A stretch of 64,000 nucleotides of DNA from JARRPM01 sp963792815 (GCA_963792815.1 CAWBXR010000008.1:52963-116962), one strand, 5' to 3'. Positions 18,470 to 27,468 are shown, counted from the stretch's first letter. Notes: a model not told the origin generated them from the letters alone. Numbers and translations are program-made.

Positions 18470-18842
18470 GGATATACAGCAAGCTCTCATCATGTTCGAC
18501 GCGCTCTCCCAGGAAACACGCCTCATGGCATTCCGTCTGCTGGTCAGGGCGGGGGCTGACGGACTGGCCGCGGGCGTATTGAGCGAGAAACTCGGCACAC
18601 CCCACAACACCATGTCCTTTCACCTCAACCACCTGTCCAATGCCGGCATCATATCGTCGCGCAAACAGGGCAGGTCGGTGATTTACTCGGCAAACTTTGA
18701 CAGCACCCGCGACCTGATCGGCTTCATGGTGAAGGACTGCTGCAGCGATGAGTTCGCCACCATCCGCAGGGACAAGGCTACCGGCTGCTCCATTATCGAG
18801 CTCGCCAGTTGCTGTGATCCCGGCGACAACACTGGAAACTGA
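18468..18842 (+). CDS. arsR: ArsR-family arsenic-responsive repressor
   Basis: 124 residues. It has the winged-helix fold with recognition helix TPHNTMSFHLNHLSNAGIISS and wing KQGRSVIYSANF. Cysteines lie near the C-terminus (KDCCSDEF, TGCSII, ASCCDPG) rather than in the classical ELCVCDL of E. coli ArsR, which suggests an As(III) site of the C-terminal type. There is no Shine-Dalgarno sequence before the ATG, and the inferred transcription start coincides with it, so the mRNA may be leaderless. It is the first gene of arsR-arsI-arsC-acr3. Confidence 0.92.
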   Translation: MDIQQALIMFDALSQETRLMAFRLLVRAGADGLAAGVLSEKLGTPHNTMSFHLNHLSNAGIISSRKQGRSVIYSANFDSTRDLIGFMVKDCCSDEFATIRRDKATGCSIIELASCCDPGDNTGN

Positions 18843-18858
18843 CAGGCAGGTAACTACT

Positions 18859-19339
18859 ATGAAACGCATGCACATCCACGTCGGGGTTGAACGCCTCGAT
18901 GAAAGTATCAGGTTCTACAGCGCCCTGTTCGGGGCGCAGCCGGCGAAGACCAGGGACGACTACGCCAAGTGGATGCTGGATGATCCCCGCATCAACTTCG
19001 CCATCTCCACCCGGGCCGACAAGGCAGGTGTAGATCACCTCGGGCTACAGGTTGATGAGGACTGCGAACTGGAGGAACTGCGCGCCCGCCTCAAGAGGTG
19101 CCGAGCTGTCGGTATTCGATGAAGGCGAAACGCTCTGCTGTTATGCACGTTCGGATAAGTCCTGGGTGATGGACCCCGCGGGAATTGCCTGGGAGGCCTA
19201 CAAGACAATGGAGGACGTGCAATTGTTTGCCGGCGCCGCTCCCGCCGGAAAGAACCAAAGCCGCTCGCCGGCCACGGATGACCTGCCGGGCCAGTGCACG
19301 CCTGCGCCAGCCGCGACCGGGGGCTGCTGCGGCGGATGA
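18859..19339 (+). CDS. arsI: ArsI/CadI-type VOC protein (C-As lyase family), frameshifted
   Basis: The first frame gives MKRMHIHVGVERLDESIRFYSALFGAQPAK and runs to the LKR region; the downstream frame gives AELSVFDEGETLCCYARSD and the Cys-rich end GGCCGG. Deleting one G of the GG at 19097-19098 joins them as RLKSAELSVFDEGETLCCYA, which aligns without gaps to CadI/ArsI proteins, for a total of 159 residues. ArsI cleaves the carbon-arsenic bond of trivalent organoarsenicals using Fe(II); the vicinal Cys pair in TLCCYA binds As(III). The close relative CadI binds cadmium; the operon favours arsenic. The stop overlaps the arsC start (ATGA). Confidence 0.85.
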
Positions 19340-19746
19340 AACAGGTGCTCGTTCTCTGCACGGGAAATTCCTGCCGTTCGATAATGGCCGAGGCGCTGAT
19401 CAACCAGCTCGGCGCAGGGCGGTATGAAGCCGTGAGCGCGGGCAGCACTCCGACGGGCCAGGTACACCCCAAGTCCATCGAAGCGCTCAGGCGCCAGGGT
19501 ATCGAGGTCGACCAACCCCGCAGCAAGTCCTGGGATGAGTTCGCCAAGCGCAACTTCGACCTGGTCATTACTGTCTGCGACCGGGCCGCCGGTGAGAGCT
19601 GCCCCGCATTCCCCGGCGCGCCCCGCAAACTCCACTGGAGCACGCCCGACCCTGCCGAGGCTACTGGTTCGGAAGAGCGGGTCGACCAGGCATTTGATGT
19701 AGCCCTGCAATTGCTAAGGCACAGGGTTGAACAGGAACTGCTATGA
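19336..19746 (+). CDS. arsC: Arsenate reductase, low-molecular-weight phosphatase type
   Basis: 136 residues. The P-loop CTGNSCRS at residues 8-15 carries the catalytic Cys and Arg; the Asp general acid lies in WSTPDPAE. This is the thioredoxin-linked (Bacillus/Staphylococcus-like) ArsC family, which reduces As(V) to As(III). An expected second redox Cys is present as VTVCDRAAGESCPAFPG. The start overlaps the arsI stop, so it is translationally coupled. As(III) produced here is exported by Acr3 encoded 20 bp downstream. Confidence 0.92.
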   Translation: MKQVLVLCTGNSCRSIMAEALINQLGAGRYEAVSAGSTPTGQVHPKSIEALRRQGIEVDQPRSKSWDEFAKRNFDLVITVCDRAAGESCPAFPGAPRKLHWSTPDPAEATGSEERVDQAFDVALQLLRHRVEQELL

Positions 19747-19766
19747 GTAAGAGAGCAAAATAAGCC

Positions 19767-20801
19767 ATGGGTGTATTCGAACGCTATTTGTCGCTGTGGG
19801 TAGGTCTTTGTATCGTCGCGGGGGTCAGCCTGGGGCTCATAGTTCCCGGCGCCTTCCAACAGGTGGCTGCACTGGAATACGCCAATGTAAACCTGGTAGT
19901 GGCGGTGCTTATCTGGGTAATGATCTACCCGATGATGGTCAACGTCGACTTCGCCTCCCTGCAGGACGTCGGTAAAAAGCCCAAAGGACTCTGCATCACC
20001 CTGGTAGTCAACTGGCTGGTCAAGCCGTTCAGTATGGCTGCGCTGGGGGTACTGTTCTTTGAGCACCTGTTTGCCGGACTGGTCGATCCGCAAACCGCAA
20101 AGGAATACATAGCGGGCATGATCCTGCTGGGCGTGGCGCCCTGCACGGCCATGGTTTTCGTCTGGAGCCAACTGGTGCGCGGCGACGCCAACTACACCCT
20201 GGTGCAGGTCACCATCAACGACCTGATCATGGTATTCGCTTTCGCCCCGATCGCGGCGTTCCTGCTGGGGGTCACGGATATTGTCGTGCCCTGGGAAACC
20301 CTGCTGCTCTCTGTCATTCTCTACGTGGTCACTCCACTGATAGCCGGTTACTTCACCCGCAAAAAGCTGGACGGGACGGGTGATCACGCGCGCATCGGCC
20401 AGTTCACCGCGCAAATAAAGCCCTACTCGGTAATGGGGCTGCTGGCGACGGTGGTGCTGCTGTTCGGGTTCCAGGCCCAGGCGATCATCGCAAATCCGCT
20501 GGTCATCGGCTTGATCGCGGTGCCCCTGCTGATCCAGAGTTACGGGATATTCGTCATCGCCTATGGCTGGGCCTACCTGTGGCGGGTACCTTTCAACACG
20601 GCGGCGCCCGCCGCCCTGATCGGTACGTCAAACTTCTTCGAACTGGCAGTGGCGGTTGCTATCAGCCTGTTCGGCCTGAATTCCGGCGCGGCGCTGGCAA
20701 CGGTCGTCGGTGTTCTGGTTGAAGTACCCGTGATGCTGTCTCTGGTCGCCCTGGCCAACGGCACCAGGCACTACTTCGGGCGCGGGGAAGCAACCAGCTG
20801 A
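19767..20801 (+). CDS. acr3: Arsenite efflux permease Acr3
   Basis: 344 residues with about ten hydrophobic segments, an inner-membrane BASS-superfamily carrier that exports arsenite. The conserved cysteine of Acr3 is visible in GVAPCTAMVFVWSQL near residue 117, and TSNFFELAVAVAISLFG carries the conserved Glu. It ends the ars operon and is followed by a stable hairpin at 20850-20869. Confidence 0.95.
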   Translation: MGVFERYLSLWVGLCIVAGVSLGLIVPGAFQQVAALEYANVNLVVAVLIWVMIYPMMVNVDFASLQDVGKKPKGLCITLVVNWLVKPFSMAALGVLFFEHLFAGLVDPQTAKEYIAGMILLGVAPCTAMVFVWSQLVRGDANYTLVQVTINDLIMVFAFAPIAAFLLGVTDIVVPWETLLLSVILYVVTPLIAGYFTRKKLDGTGDHARIGQFTAQIKPYSVMGLLATVVLLFGFQAQAIIANPLVIGLIAVPLLIQSYGIFVIAYGWAYLWRVPFNTAAPAALIGTSNFFELAVAVAISLFGLNSGAALATVVGVLVEVPVMLSLVALANGTRHYFGRGEATS

Positions 20802-20849
20802 ACGGGGTAGAGCTGCCGGGTCGCGCAGGGCTAACCGCAGAAAGCACAA

Positions 20850-20869
20850 AGCCCGGTAATAACCGGGCT
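20850..20869. terminator. Hairpin between acr3 and tRNA-Leu
   Basis: AGCCCGGT (20850-20857), loop AATA, ACCGGGCT (20862-20869): a perfect 8-bp stem between the convergent acr3 and tRNA-Leu transcripts. T-runs are weak on both sides. Confidence 0.65.
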
Positions 20870-20880
20870 CTGTATTGTGT

Positions 20881-20929
20881 TGGTGCCGAAGGCGGGACTT
20901 AACGCGCCCGGCCAGGGCCGCACGAGCAC
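20881..20929 (-). repeat. Decayed partial copy of the tRNA-Leu 3' end
   Basis: The 20 bp at 20881-20900 are identical to the tRNA-Leu 3' end including CCA (20953-20972). A further shared block, CCGCACGAGCA, lies at 20919-20929 and at 20977-20987 in the intact gene, with different bases in between. The copy lacks the rest of the tRNA. It looks like a scar of a recombination event at the tRNA 3' end, a usual attachment site of integrative elements. Confidence 0.75.
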
Positions 20930-20952
20930 TCCGCGACAGCGGAGCTAAATAA

Positions 20953-21038
20953 TGGTGCCGAAGGCGGGACTTGAACCCGCACGAGCATAGCTCACCACCC
21001 CCTCAAGATGGCGTGTCTACCAATTCCACCACTTCGGC
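20953..21038 (-). tRNA. tRNA-Leu (GAG anticodon)
   Basis: 86 nt, type II with a long variable arm, encoded CCA. The 5' part matches leuU-like tRNAs (GGTGGAATTGGTAGACACGC), and the anticodon loop CTTGAGG places GAG at 34-36. It follows secG by 6 bp on the same strand, an old gammaproteobacterial arrangement, so it is probably processed from the secG transcript. Confidence 0.96.
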
Positions 21039-21044
21039 TTGTTA

Positions 21045-21437
21045 CTATTGATCCAGCGCTGGCAGGTCCTCTCCGGGCGCTACCACTGCCGGGGTATCGT
21101 CCTCTATCACCGGCAGCTCCTGCGATGCGGCCGGCACGGCAGCTTCCACCTGGGACGACTCTACATCCGTCGGAATCTCCAGGTCGAGGTCATTTACCAC
21201 CGCTGACTTCTGGTTTGCCAACAGGGCCAGGCTGAAACTGCTGGCAAAAAACAGGGCTACCAACCAGGCAGTGCCGCGGGTAAGCACGTTGGCGCTGCCG
21301 CTGGAACCGAACAGGGTCTGGGATGCGCCCGCACCAAAAGAGGCGCCCATGTCGGCACCCTTGCCCTGCTGCAGCATGATCAGGCCGATGATGGCCAGGG
21401 CGACCAGCAAATGCACTATCAAAATAATCTGTTCCAT
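21045..21437 (-). CDS. secG: Protein translocase subunit SecG
   Basis: 130 residues. Two transmembrane helices (MEQIILIVHLLVALAIIGLIML and TAWLVALFFASSFSLALL) flank the conserved LQQGKGADMGASFGAGASQTLFGSSGSANVLTR region. It is an accessory part of the SecYEG channel. The C-terminal 50 residues are acidic and Pro/Ala-rich. The start chosen is M at 21437; the frame is open 30 bases further without support. tpiA lies upstream, tRNA-Leu downstream. Confidence 0.96.
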   Translation of the reverse strand: MEQIILIVHLLVALAIIGLIMLQQGKGADMGASFGAGASQTLFGSSGSANVLTRGTAWLVALFFASSFSLALLANQKSAVVNDLDLEIPTDVESSQVEAAVPAASQELPVIEDDTPAVVAPGEDLPALDQ

Positions 21438-21489
21438 ATACCTACTGCCCCCGTGGGGACACCTCAATGCTTGCGTTTATGCGCCTGTG

Positions 21490-22237
21490 TCACGCCTGTC
21501 CGGCGCCGACAATCGCCAGGAAGTCCCCGGCTTTAAGTGCTGCGCCCCCTACAAGAGCGCCGTCTATATCCTGCTGTGCAAATAATTCCGCCGCGTTCTC
21601 GGCCTTTACGCTGCCACCGTACAAAACCCGGGCCGCATCCGCATCTATGCCGTTCACATCCGCCAGGCACTTGCGAATGAAAGCGTGCATGGCCTGGGCC
21701 TGCTCCGGACTGGCCGTCAGACCTGTGCCTATAGCCCATACCGGCTCGTAGGCGACTACCAGGCCTGTAAGGTTCGGCTGTCCGTCCAGTGCTCCGCGCA
21801 ACTGGCTGGCTACAACAAGCTTCTTCCTCGCCGCTTTCGCGCTGCTCGCGGGTTTCACCCACGCAAACGATCGCCTGCAAGCCTGCAGCCACCGCCGCAC
21901 CCAGCTTGGCTGCCACCAGGTTGTCGGACTCGGAATGATACTGGCGGCGCTCGGAATGACCGAGTATGACCCAGCGGCAGCCCTGGTCGACCAGCATCTC
22001 TGCCGACACTTCTCCGGTGTATGCCCCGGACTGCATGTGACTGCAATCCTGGGCGCCTACCGCCACGTTCGAACCCGCACAGGCCTCCACGGCCTGTGGC
22101 AGGTGCACGTAGCTGGGACAAACCGCCACCTCAGCCCCGCCGGCGGGCACAGACCCCACCACCGAACCCAGCAAGGACGCCACACTGGCACGGGAACCAT
22201 GCATTTTCCAGTTACCTACAACTAGCGTCTGGCGCAT
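21490..22237 (-). CDS. tpiA: Triosephosphate isomerase, reading frame broken by one insertion
   Basis: The N-terminal frame has MRQTLVVGNWKMHGS (Lys and His of the active site) and ILGHSERR (catalytic His); the C-terminal frame has VVAYEPVWAIGTG (catalytic Glu) and VLYGGSVKAEN (phosphate loop). They join when one base is removed near the plus-strand CC at 21826-21827, after CVGETREQRESGE. The restored protein has 248 residues, the usual size. It interconverts dihydroxyacetone phosphate and glyceraldehyde 3-phosphate. Both halves are fully conserved, so a sequencing error is more likely than a pseudogene. Confidence 0.93.
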
Positions 22238-22340
22238 ATGGCCTCCCGGCTCAAAAAGCGGCGCAATCTTACCCAAGATACCGCTGCGTTACAAGGCGCG
22301 ACTGAGGGCGCGCGGGGCACGGAAGCCCGCGACCCCACCC

Positions 22341-23690
22341 TCAGGCCAACTCGCGTTCGACATCGGCGGCCAGCTCGGCGCACAGGGCCTCCACCTCGGC
22401 GGCGTTCTCGCCCTCGACCATCACCCGGATCTTTGGCTCCGTACCGGACGGGCGCAGCAATACCCGGCCACGCTGCCCCAGCTGGGCCTCTACCCGCGCG
22501 ACCGCGGCGGCCACTGCCGGGAAGTCGGCGAGGTTTACCTTGCCTGCGATGCTTACGTTGATCATGCGCTGGGGAAACTTCTTCATGCCCGAGCGGAACT
22601 CGGCGAGCGTCTGGCCGGAATCCTTCAGGGCTACAAGTACCTGCAGGGCGGCGACAATACCGTCTCCGGTGGTAGTCACGTCCGAGCAGATAATATGCCC
22701 GGATGACTCACCACCGAGGAACCAGCCCTCGGCCTCCATTCGCTCCTTGACATAGCGGTCCCCGACCTGCGCCCGCACGAACTCCAGACCCTCGGCTTTC
22801 AGCGCCAGTTCCAGGCCGAGATTGGACATCAGGGTGCCTACCACGCCGGCGTCGCCGTAGCCGTTAGCCAGACGATACATAGCGATCATATAGATCAGCT
22901 CGTCACCATCGACCAACTCCCCGGCGCCGTCGACAAACAGCACCCGGTCGCCATCCCCGTCGAAAGCGATTCCCAGATCAACACCCCGCTCGCGCACCAG
23001 CGCGGAGAGCGCCGCGGTGTCAGTAGAGCCCACTCCCTCATTGATATTGAAGCCATCGGGCTGGATGCCGATGCTGGTCACGTCCGCGCCCAGCTCACTG
23101 AATACGCTGGGGGCGATGTGGTAGGTCGCCCCGTTGGCGCAGTCCACCGCAATCCGCATTCCCCGCAGATTGAAGCCCTCGGGCACCGTGGATTTACAAA
23201 ACTCGATGTAGCGTCCGGCAGCATCCACAACCCGCAGAACCTTGCCGATATCGCGCGAGCGAACTGTCGTCAGCGCCTCCTCGAGCTCGGCCTCTATAGC
23301 CAGCTCGGTTTCATCCGGCAACTTGGAGCCCTCGGCGGAAAAGAACTTGATGCCGTTGTCGTAGAACGGGTTGTGGGAAGCACTGATGACTATGCCCGCC
23401 ACCGCCGCCTGGGTGCGCGTCATCAGCGCCACCGCCGGGGTCGGCATCGGTCCGAGCAACTTGACGTTCACCCCCGCGGCCACCAGCCCGGCTTCCAGCG
23501 CCGACTCGAACATATACCCCGAGACCCGGGTGTCCTTGCCGATGATGACGGTGGAACGCCCCTCGCCACCCGCTTCACGGGCGAATACACGTCCACTGGC
23601 CCAGCCCAGCTTGAGCATGAAATCCGGCGTGATCGGGACATCGCCAACCGAACCGCGAATGCCGTCGGTGCCAAAATAACGTTTCTTCAT
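22341..23690 (-). CDS. glmM: Phosphoglucosamine mutase
   Basis: 449 residues. It converts glucosamine-6-phosphate to glucosamine-1-phosphate for peptidoglycan and LPS. The phosphoserine loop is VISASHNPFYDNGIKFF (Ser near residue 103), the metal loop is AFDGDGDRVLFVD, the sugar loop is GGESSGHIIC and the phosphate-binding end is RPSGTEPKIRVMVEG. The start MKKRYFGTDGIRG overlaps the folP stop (ATGA). Confidence 0.97.
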   Translation of the reverse strand: MKKRYFGTDGIRGSVGDVPITPDFMLKLGWASGRVFAREAGGEGRSTVIIGKDTRVSGYMFESALEAGLVAAGVNVKLLGPMPTPAVALMTRTQAAVAGIVISASHNPFYDNGIKFFSAEGSKLPDETELAIEAELEEALTTVRSRDIGKVLRVVDAAGRYIEFCKSTVPEGFNLRGMRIAVDCANGATYHIAPSVFSELGADVTSIGIQPDGFNINEGVGSTDTAALSALVRERGVDLGIAFDGDGDRVLFVDGAGELVDGDELIYMIAMYRLANGYGDAGVVGTLMSNLGLELALKAEGLEFVRAQVGDRYVKERMEAEGWFLGGESSGHIICSDVTTTGDGIVAALQVLVALKDSGQTLAEFRSGMKKFPQRMINVSIAGKVNLADFPAVAAAVARVEAQLGQRGRVLLRPSGTEPKIRVMVEGENAAEVEALCAELAADVERELA

Positions 23691-24565
23691 AACTCTCCCT
23701 CTGCGTCCAAGGCCGTCCACATGGCCACCGCGTCCGCTGTCGCAGCCACGTCGTGTGTTCTTACTATTGCCGCCCCGCGCTCCACCGCCAGCACCGCCAG
23801 GGCCAGGCTGGCCGGCAGGCGCTCCTCGACCGGCCGACCAATCAGCTTCTGGATCAGGGACTTGCGTGACAGGCCCACCAGTACGGGCAGACCAAGTTCC
23901 GCGAGGCGCGGCAGGCCTTGCAGAAGCTGCAGATTGTGCTGCACCGTCTTGCCAAAGCCAAACCCCGGATCGAGTACCAGGCGCTGTCGGGCGATGCCCG
24001 CGGCGCCACAGGCCTCGATCTTCTGCTGCAGGAAGTCCATTACCTCGGCCACGACATCGGCATAGCTGGGCGCCTGCTGCATGGTAGCGGGCTCCCCGCG
24101 CATATGCATCAGGCAGACGGGTAATCCAGTGGCAGCCGCTGCCGCCAGCGCACCCTCCCGGCCCAGGGCTCGCACGTCGTTAAGCAGGCCTGCCCCGGCC
24201 CCCGCCGCCGCCGTCATCAGCTCGGGCGTGCTGGTATCCACGGAAACGACGACATCGAGCTCCGCCGCGATCCGCTCTACCAGCGGGAGGACACGGTCCA
24301 TTTCCTCTTCGATGGACACGGCCGCCGCCCCCGGGCGGGTCGACTCGCCGCCGATATCGAGGATTGCAGCGCCCGCATCGACCATCGCCTGCGCCCTCGA
24401 CATGGCCAGGTCCAGGTCCAGCCGTGCCGACTGGTACAGGGTGCCGCCATCGGCAAAGGAATCGGGAGTGGTATTGATGACGCCCATGATAAGCGGGCGG
24501 GAGAGATCGAGCACCCGCCCGGCACAGTGAAGTACCCGGGCGGGGTGATCGATTGGAGAAGGCAA
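23687..24565 (-). CDS. folP: Dihydropteroate synthase
   Basis: 292 residues. It condenses 6-hydroxymethyl-7,8-dihydropterin pyrophosphate with p-aminobenzoate in folate synthesis. The signatures are MGVINTTPDSFADGG, DIGGESTRPGA, and the C-terminal GLSRKSLIQKLIGRP and RTHDVAAT. The annotated start is a TTG 12 bases after the ftsH stop; it adds about ten residues compared with E. coli, and a GTG at residue 18 is an alternative. It is coupled to glmM by a 4-base overlap. Confidence 0.95.
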   Translation of the reverse strand: MPSPIDHPARVLHCAGRVLDLSRPLIMGVINTTPDSFADGGTLYQSARLDLDLAMSRAQAMVDAGAAILDIGGESTRPGAAAVSIEEEMDRVLPLVERIAAELDVVVSVDTSTPELMTAAAGAGAGLLNDVRALGREGALAAAAATGLPVCLMHMRGEPATMQQAPSYADVVAEVMDFLQQKIEACGAAGIARQRLVLDPGFGFGKTVQHNLQLLQGLPRLAELGLPVLVGLSRKSLIQKLIGRPVEERLPASLALAVLAVERGAAIVRTHDVAATADAVAMWTALDAEGEL

Positions 24566-24577
24566 AATCAGGGCCGG

Positions 24578-26500
24578 TTAATGCTCGCTCGCCGGACCGC
24601 CGATGGGGCTCCCGGCATCTTTATCCTTGCGGGGCTTGGTCGCGCCGGCGCCAGGGGCATCGTTGCCGGCGTCGTCGCCCCAGCCGGCGGGTTCGCGCGG
24701 CTCGCGTCCAGCCATGATGTCGTCTATCTGGTTGGAGTCGATAGTTTCGTAAAGCATCAGGGCCCGGGCCATCGCATGCAGCTTGTCGACATTGTCTTCC
24801 AGCAGTTGCTCGGCCTTGGCGTAGCACTCATCGATAATCCTGCGCACTTCCTCGTCGATCATCTTGGCGGTTTCACCGGACAGCGCCTTGTGGGTCTGGC
24901 CCGCGCTGCGACCCAGGAATACTTGCTCGTCTACCTCGTCGTACATCAACGGGCCCATCTTCTCGGACAAGCCCCACTGGGTGACCATTTTGCGCGCGAT
25001 TTCGGTAGCCCGCTGAATGTCATTGGAGGCACCGGTGGTCACCCCATCCTTGCCCAGGGTCATTTCCTCGGCGATGCGCCCGCCGAACAGGCTGCAGATC
25101 TGGCTGACGATGAAACGACGGCTGTGACTGTAGCGATCCTCTTCCGGCAGGAACATGGTCACGCCCAGGGCGCGGCCCCGGGGGATGATACTCACCTTGT
25201 AGACCGGGTCGTGTTCCGGCAGGAGACGACCGACAATCGCGTGACCCGCCTCGTGGTAGGCGGTATTGCGTTTTTCGTCCTCGGACATGACCATGGATTT
25301 GCGCTCAGCGCCCATCATGATCTTGTCTTTGGCCATTTCGAACTGGTTCATACCGACGGTGCGCACGTTGGAGCGGGCAGCAAACAGGGCTGCCTCGTTG
25401 ACCAGGTTAGCCAGGTCAGCGCCGGAGAAACCGGGGGTTCCACGGGCGATCTTGCTGGCCTCGACATCCTCAGCCAGGGGCACTTTGCGCATATGTACCT
25501 TGAGAATCTGTTCCCGGCCCCGGATATCCGGCAGGCCCACTACCACCTGGCGGTCGAAACGACCCGGGCGCAACAGCGCCGGATCCAGTACGTCGGGGCG
25601 GTTGGTGGCGGCGATTACGATCACGCCGTCGTTGACTTCGAAGCCGTCCATCTCCACCAGCAGCTGGTTGAGCGTCTGTTCGCGCTCGTCGTGACCGCCA
25701 CCGAGGCCGGCGCCACGATGGCGACCTACCGCGTCGATCTCATCGATGAAAATAATGCACGGGGCCTGCTTCTTGGCCTGGTCGAACATGTCGCGAACCC
25801 GGGAGGCGCCCACACCGACGAACATTTCAACAAAATCGGAACCCGATATGGTGAAAAACGGCACCTTGGCCTCACCCGCAATGGCCTTGGCCAGCAGGGT
25901 CTTACCGGTACCGGGCTGGCCGACCATCAGCACACCGCGAGGAATGCGTCCGCCCAGTTTCTGGAAGCGGCTCGGGTCGCGCAGGAATTCCACCAGCTCC
26001 TTGACGTCTTCCTTGGCCTCGTCCACGCCGGCTACATCGGCGAAAGTGGTGGTGATCTGGTCCTCACCCAGCAGGCGTGCCTTGCTCTTGCCAAAGCTCA
26101 TCGGGCCGCCGCGGCCGCCCGCACCGCCCTGCATCTGGCGCATGAAAAACATGAACACGGCGATAATGATCAGGATGGGGAAGCTGGCAACCAGCAACTG
26201 GCTCCAGACACTTTGCTGTTCGGGTTTGCGACCTTCCACCACGACCTTGTGCTCGAGCAGGTCGTCAATCAGCTTGGGGTCCTCGACCATCGGCCGGATG
26301 GTCTCGAAATTGGTGCCGTCGTAGCGCTCGCCCGATATGGTCAGGCCGTCCACCACCACGCGCTTCACCTGGTCGCTCTGGATCTCCTGGATAAACTCGG
26401 AATAACCCACCTGTTCGGACTGGCTTTTCATGTTGAAGTTGTTGAATACCGACAGCAGAACCGCGGCAATGACCAGCCAAAGTAGTAAGTTTTTAACCAT
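24578..26500 (-). CDS. ftsH: ATP-dependent zinc metalloprotease FtsH
   Basis: 640 residues. Two N-terminal transmembrane helices (about 4-22 and 100-120) surround a periplasmic domain. The AAA module follows, with Walker A GQPGTGKT, Walker B IIFIDEIDAVG and the second region of homology ATNRPDVLDPALLRPGRFDR. The zinc protease motif HEAGH has its third ligand downstream (TTGASNDIQRAT). It degrades membrane proteins and regulators. The start MVKNLLLWLVIAAVLLSVF aligns with E. coli, but a TTG three codons upstream (26509) is better spaced from GAGG and is a possible alternative. Confidence 0.97.
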   Translation of the reverse strand: MVKNLLLWLVIAAVLLSVFNNFNMKSQSEQVGYSEFIQEIQSDQVKRVVVDGLTISGERYDGTNFETIRPMVEDPKLIDDLLEHKVVVEGRKPEQQSVWSQLLVASFPILIIIAVFMFFMRQMQGGAGGRGGPMSFGKSKARLLGEDQITTTFADVAGVDEAKEDVKELVEFLRDPSRFQKLGGRIPRGVLMVGQPGTGKTLLAKAIAGEAKVPFFTISGSDFVEMFVGVGASRVRDMFDQAKKQAPCIIFIDEIDAVGRHRGAGLGGGHDEREQTLNQLLVEMDGFEVNDGVIVIAATNRPDVLDPALLRPGRFDRQVVVGLPDIRGREQILKVHMRKVPLAEDVEASKIARGTPGFSGADLANLVNEAALFAARSNVRTVGMNQFEMAKDKIMMGAERKSMVMSEDEKRNTAYHEAGHAIVGRLLPEHDPVYKVSIIPRGRALGVTMFLPEEDRYSHSRRFIVSQICSLFGGRIAEEMTLGKDGVTTGASNDIQRATEIARKMVTQWGLSEKMGPLMYDEVDEQVFLGRSAGQTHKALSGETAKMIDEEVRRIIDECYAKAEQLLEDNVDKLHAMARALMLYETIDSNQIDDIMAGREPREPAGWGDDAGNDAPGAGATKPRKDKDAGSPIGGPASEH

Positions 26501-26757
26501 GTCGTTCAATACTGTTACCTCACCAAGGATCCCGCGAAGGTCCCGCATCGACCCGGCCCTGTTGTTGCCCGGCGCGAATCGGGAAAGATGTGACAGCCTC
26601 TCGCTCCGTTAATTATAGCCAAAACCCGCCAGACCGGCGGGAAACCGGGGGAGTCCATACTCTCTCCCCTGCTTGATACGCACAAAACTCGAATTCGGTG
26701 CCAATTTACTATAGTTGGGGCCATCTTCCCATGTTTCAAGGACAGGAAAGCCCGGTC

Positions 26758-27384
26758 TCAGGCGCCCCGGAAGTCCGTCGCCACCAGGTATACTTCCCGG
26801 GACCTGGGCCTGGATGCCTTTGGCTTGCGGGTAAGCACCTTGCCAAAGGACCCCTTGGCCCCGCGAAACAGCTCGTCAAAGCCCTCACCCTGGAACACCT
26901 TGCTGACAAAGGCGCCGCCCGGCGCCAGCACCTGTTGGGCCATATCCAGCGCCAGCTCCACCAGGTAGATCGAGCGCGGCTGGTCTACCGCGCTCATCCC
27001 GCTCATATTGGGCGCCATGTCGGAGATCACCAGGTCCACCGGCGTGTCGCCGAGGGCGTCCAGGATCTGTTGGAATACCTCATCACTGGTGAAATCCCCC
27101 TCGATGAACTCCACCCCGGCGAGGGTGTCCATGGGCAGGATATCCGAGGCGATGACCCGGCCGGAGTGCCCCACCAGGGCCGCGGCCACCTGGGACCAGC
27201 CCCCGGGGGCACTGCCCAGGTCCAGCACCGTCATACCGGGCCTGATCAGGCGGTCGCGCTCCTGGATTTCCAACAGCTTGTAACAGGCCCGCGAACGGTA
27301 GCCTTCCCGCTGGGCCTGCTGGACATAGGGGTCTTCCCGGTGTTCCTTCAACCAGGCCTTGCTGGAAGATTTCTTCTTCGCCAT
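26758..27384 (-). CDS. rlmE: 23S rRNA (uridine(2552)-2'-O)-methyltransferase
   Basis: 208 residues. It methylates U2552 in the A-loop of 23S rRNA. The SAM-binding motif is VLDLGSAPGGWSQVAA; the catalytic K-D-K-E tetrad is suggested by YRSRACYKLLEI, LVISDMAPNMSG, FVSKVFQGEG and RSREVYLVA. It lies upstream of ftsH on the same strand after 257 bp and is divergent from yhbY. This rlmE-ftsH pair is conserved in gammaproteobacteria. Confidence 0.97.
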   Translation of the reverse strand: MAKKKSSSKAWLKEHREDPYVQQAQREGYRSRACYKLLEIQERDRLIRPGMTVLDLGSAPGGWSQVAAALVGHSGRVIASDILPMDTLAGVEFIEGDFTSDEVFQQILDALGDTPVDLVISDMAPNMSGMSAVDQPRSIYLVELALDMAQQVLAPGGAFVSKVFQGEGFDELFRGAKGSFGKVLTRKPKASRPRSREVYLVATDFRGA

Positions 27385-27468
27385 GGGTCAGTTTCGTATC
27401 GGGGGCCAAATGTGTAGAATGCACGCCCCTTCGGGCGCCTGCCGGCGTTATTGTACCTTGGATTGAGC

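Noticed and set aside
24527..26485. A 652-codon plus-strand frame opposite ftsH
   Set aside because: Antisense shadow of ftsH; no start signal and no recognisable domain.
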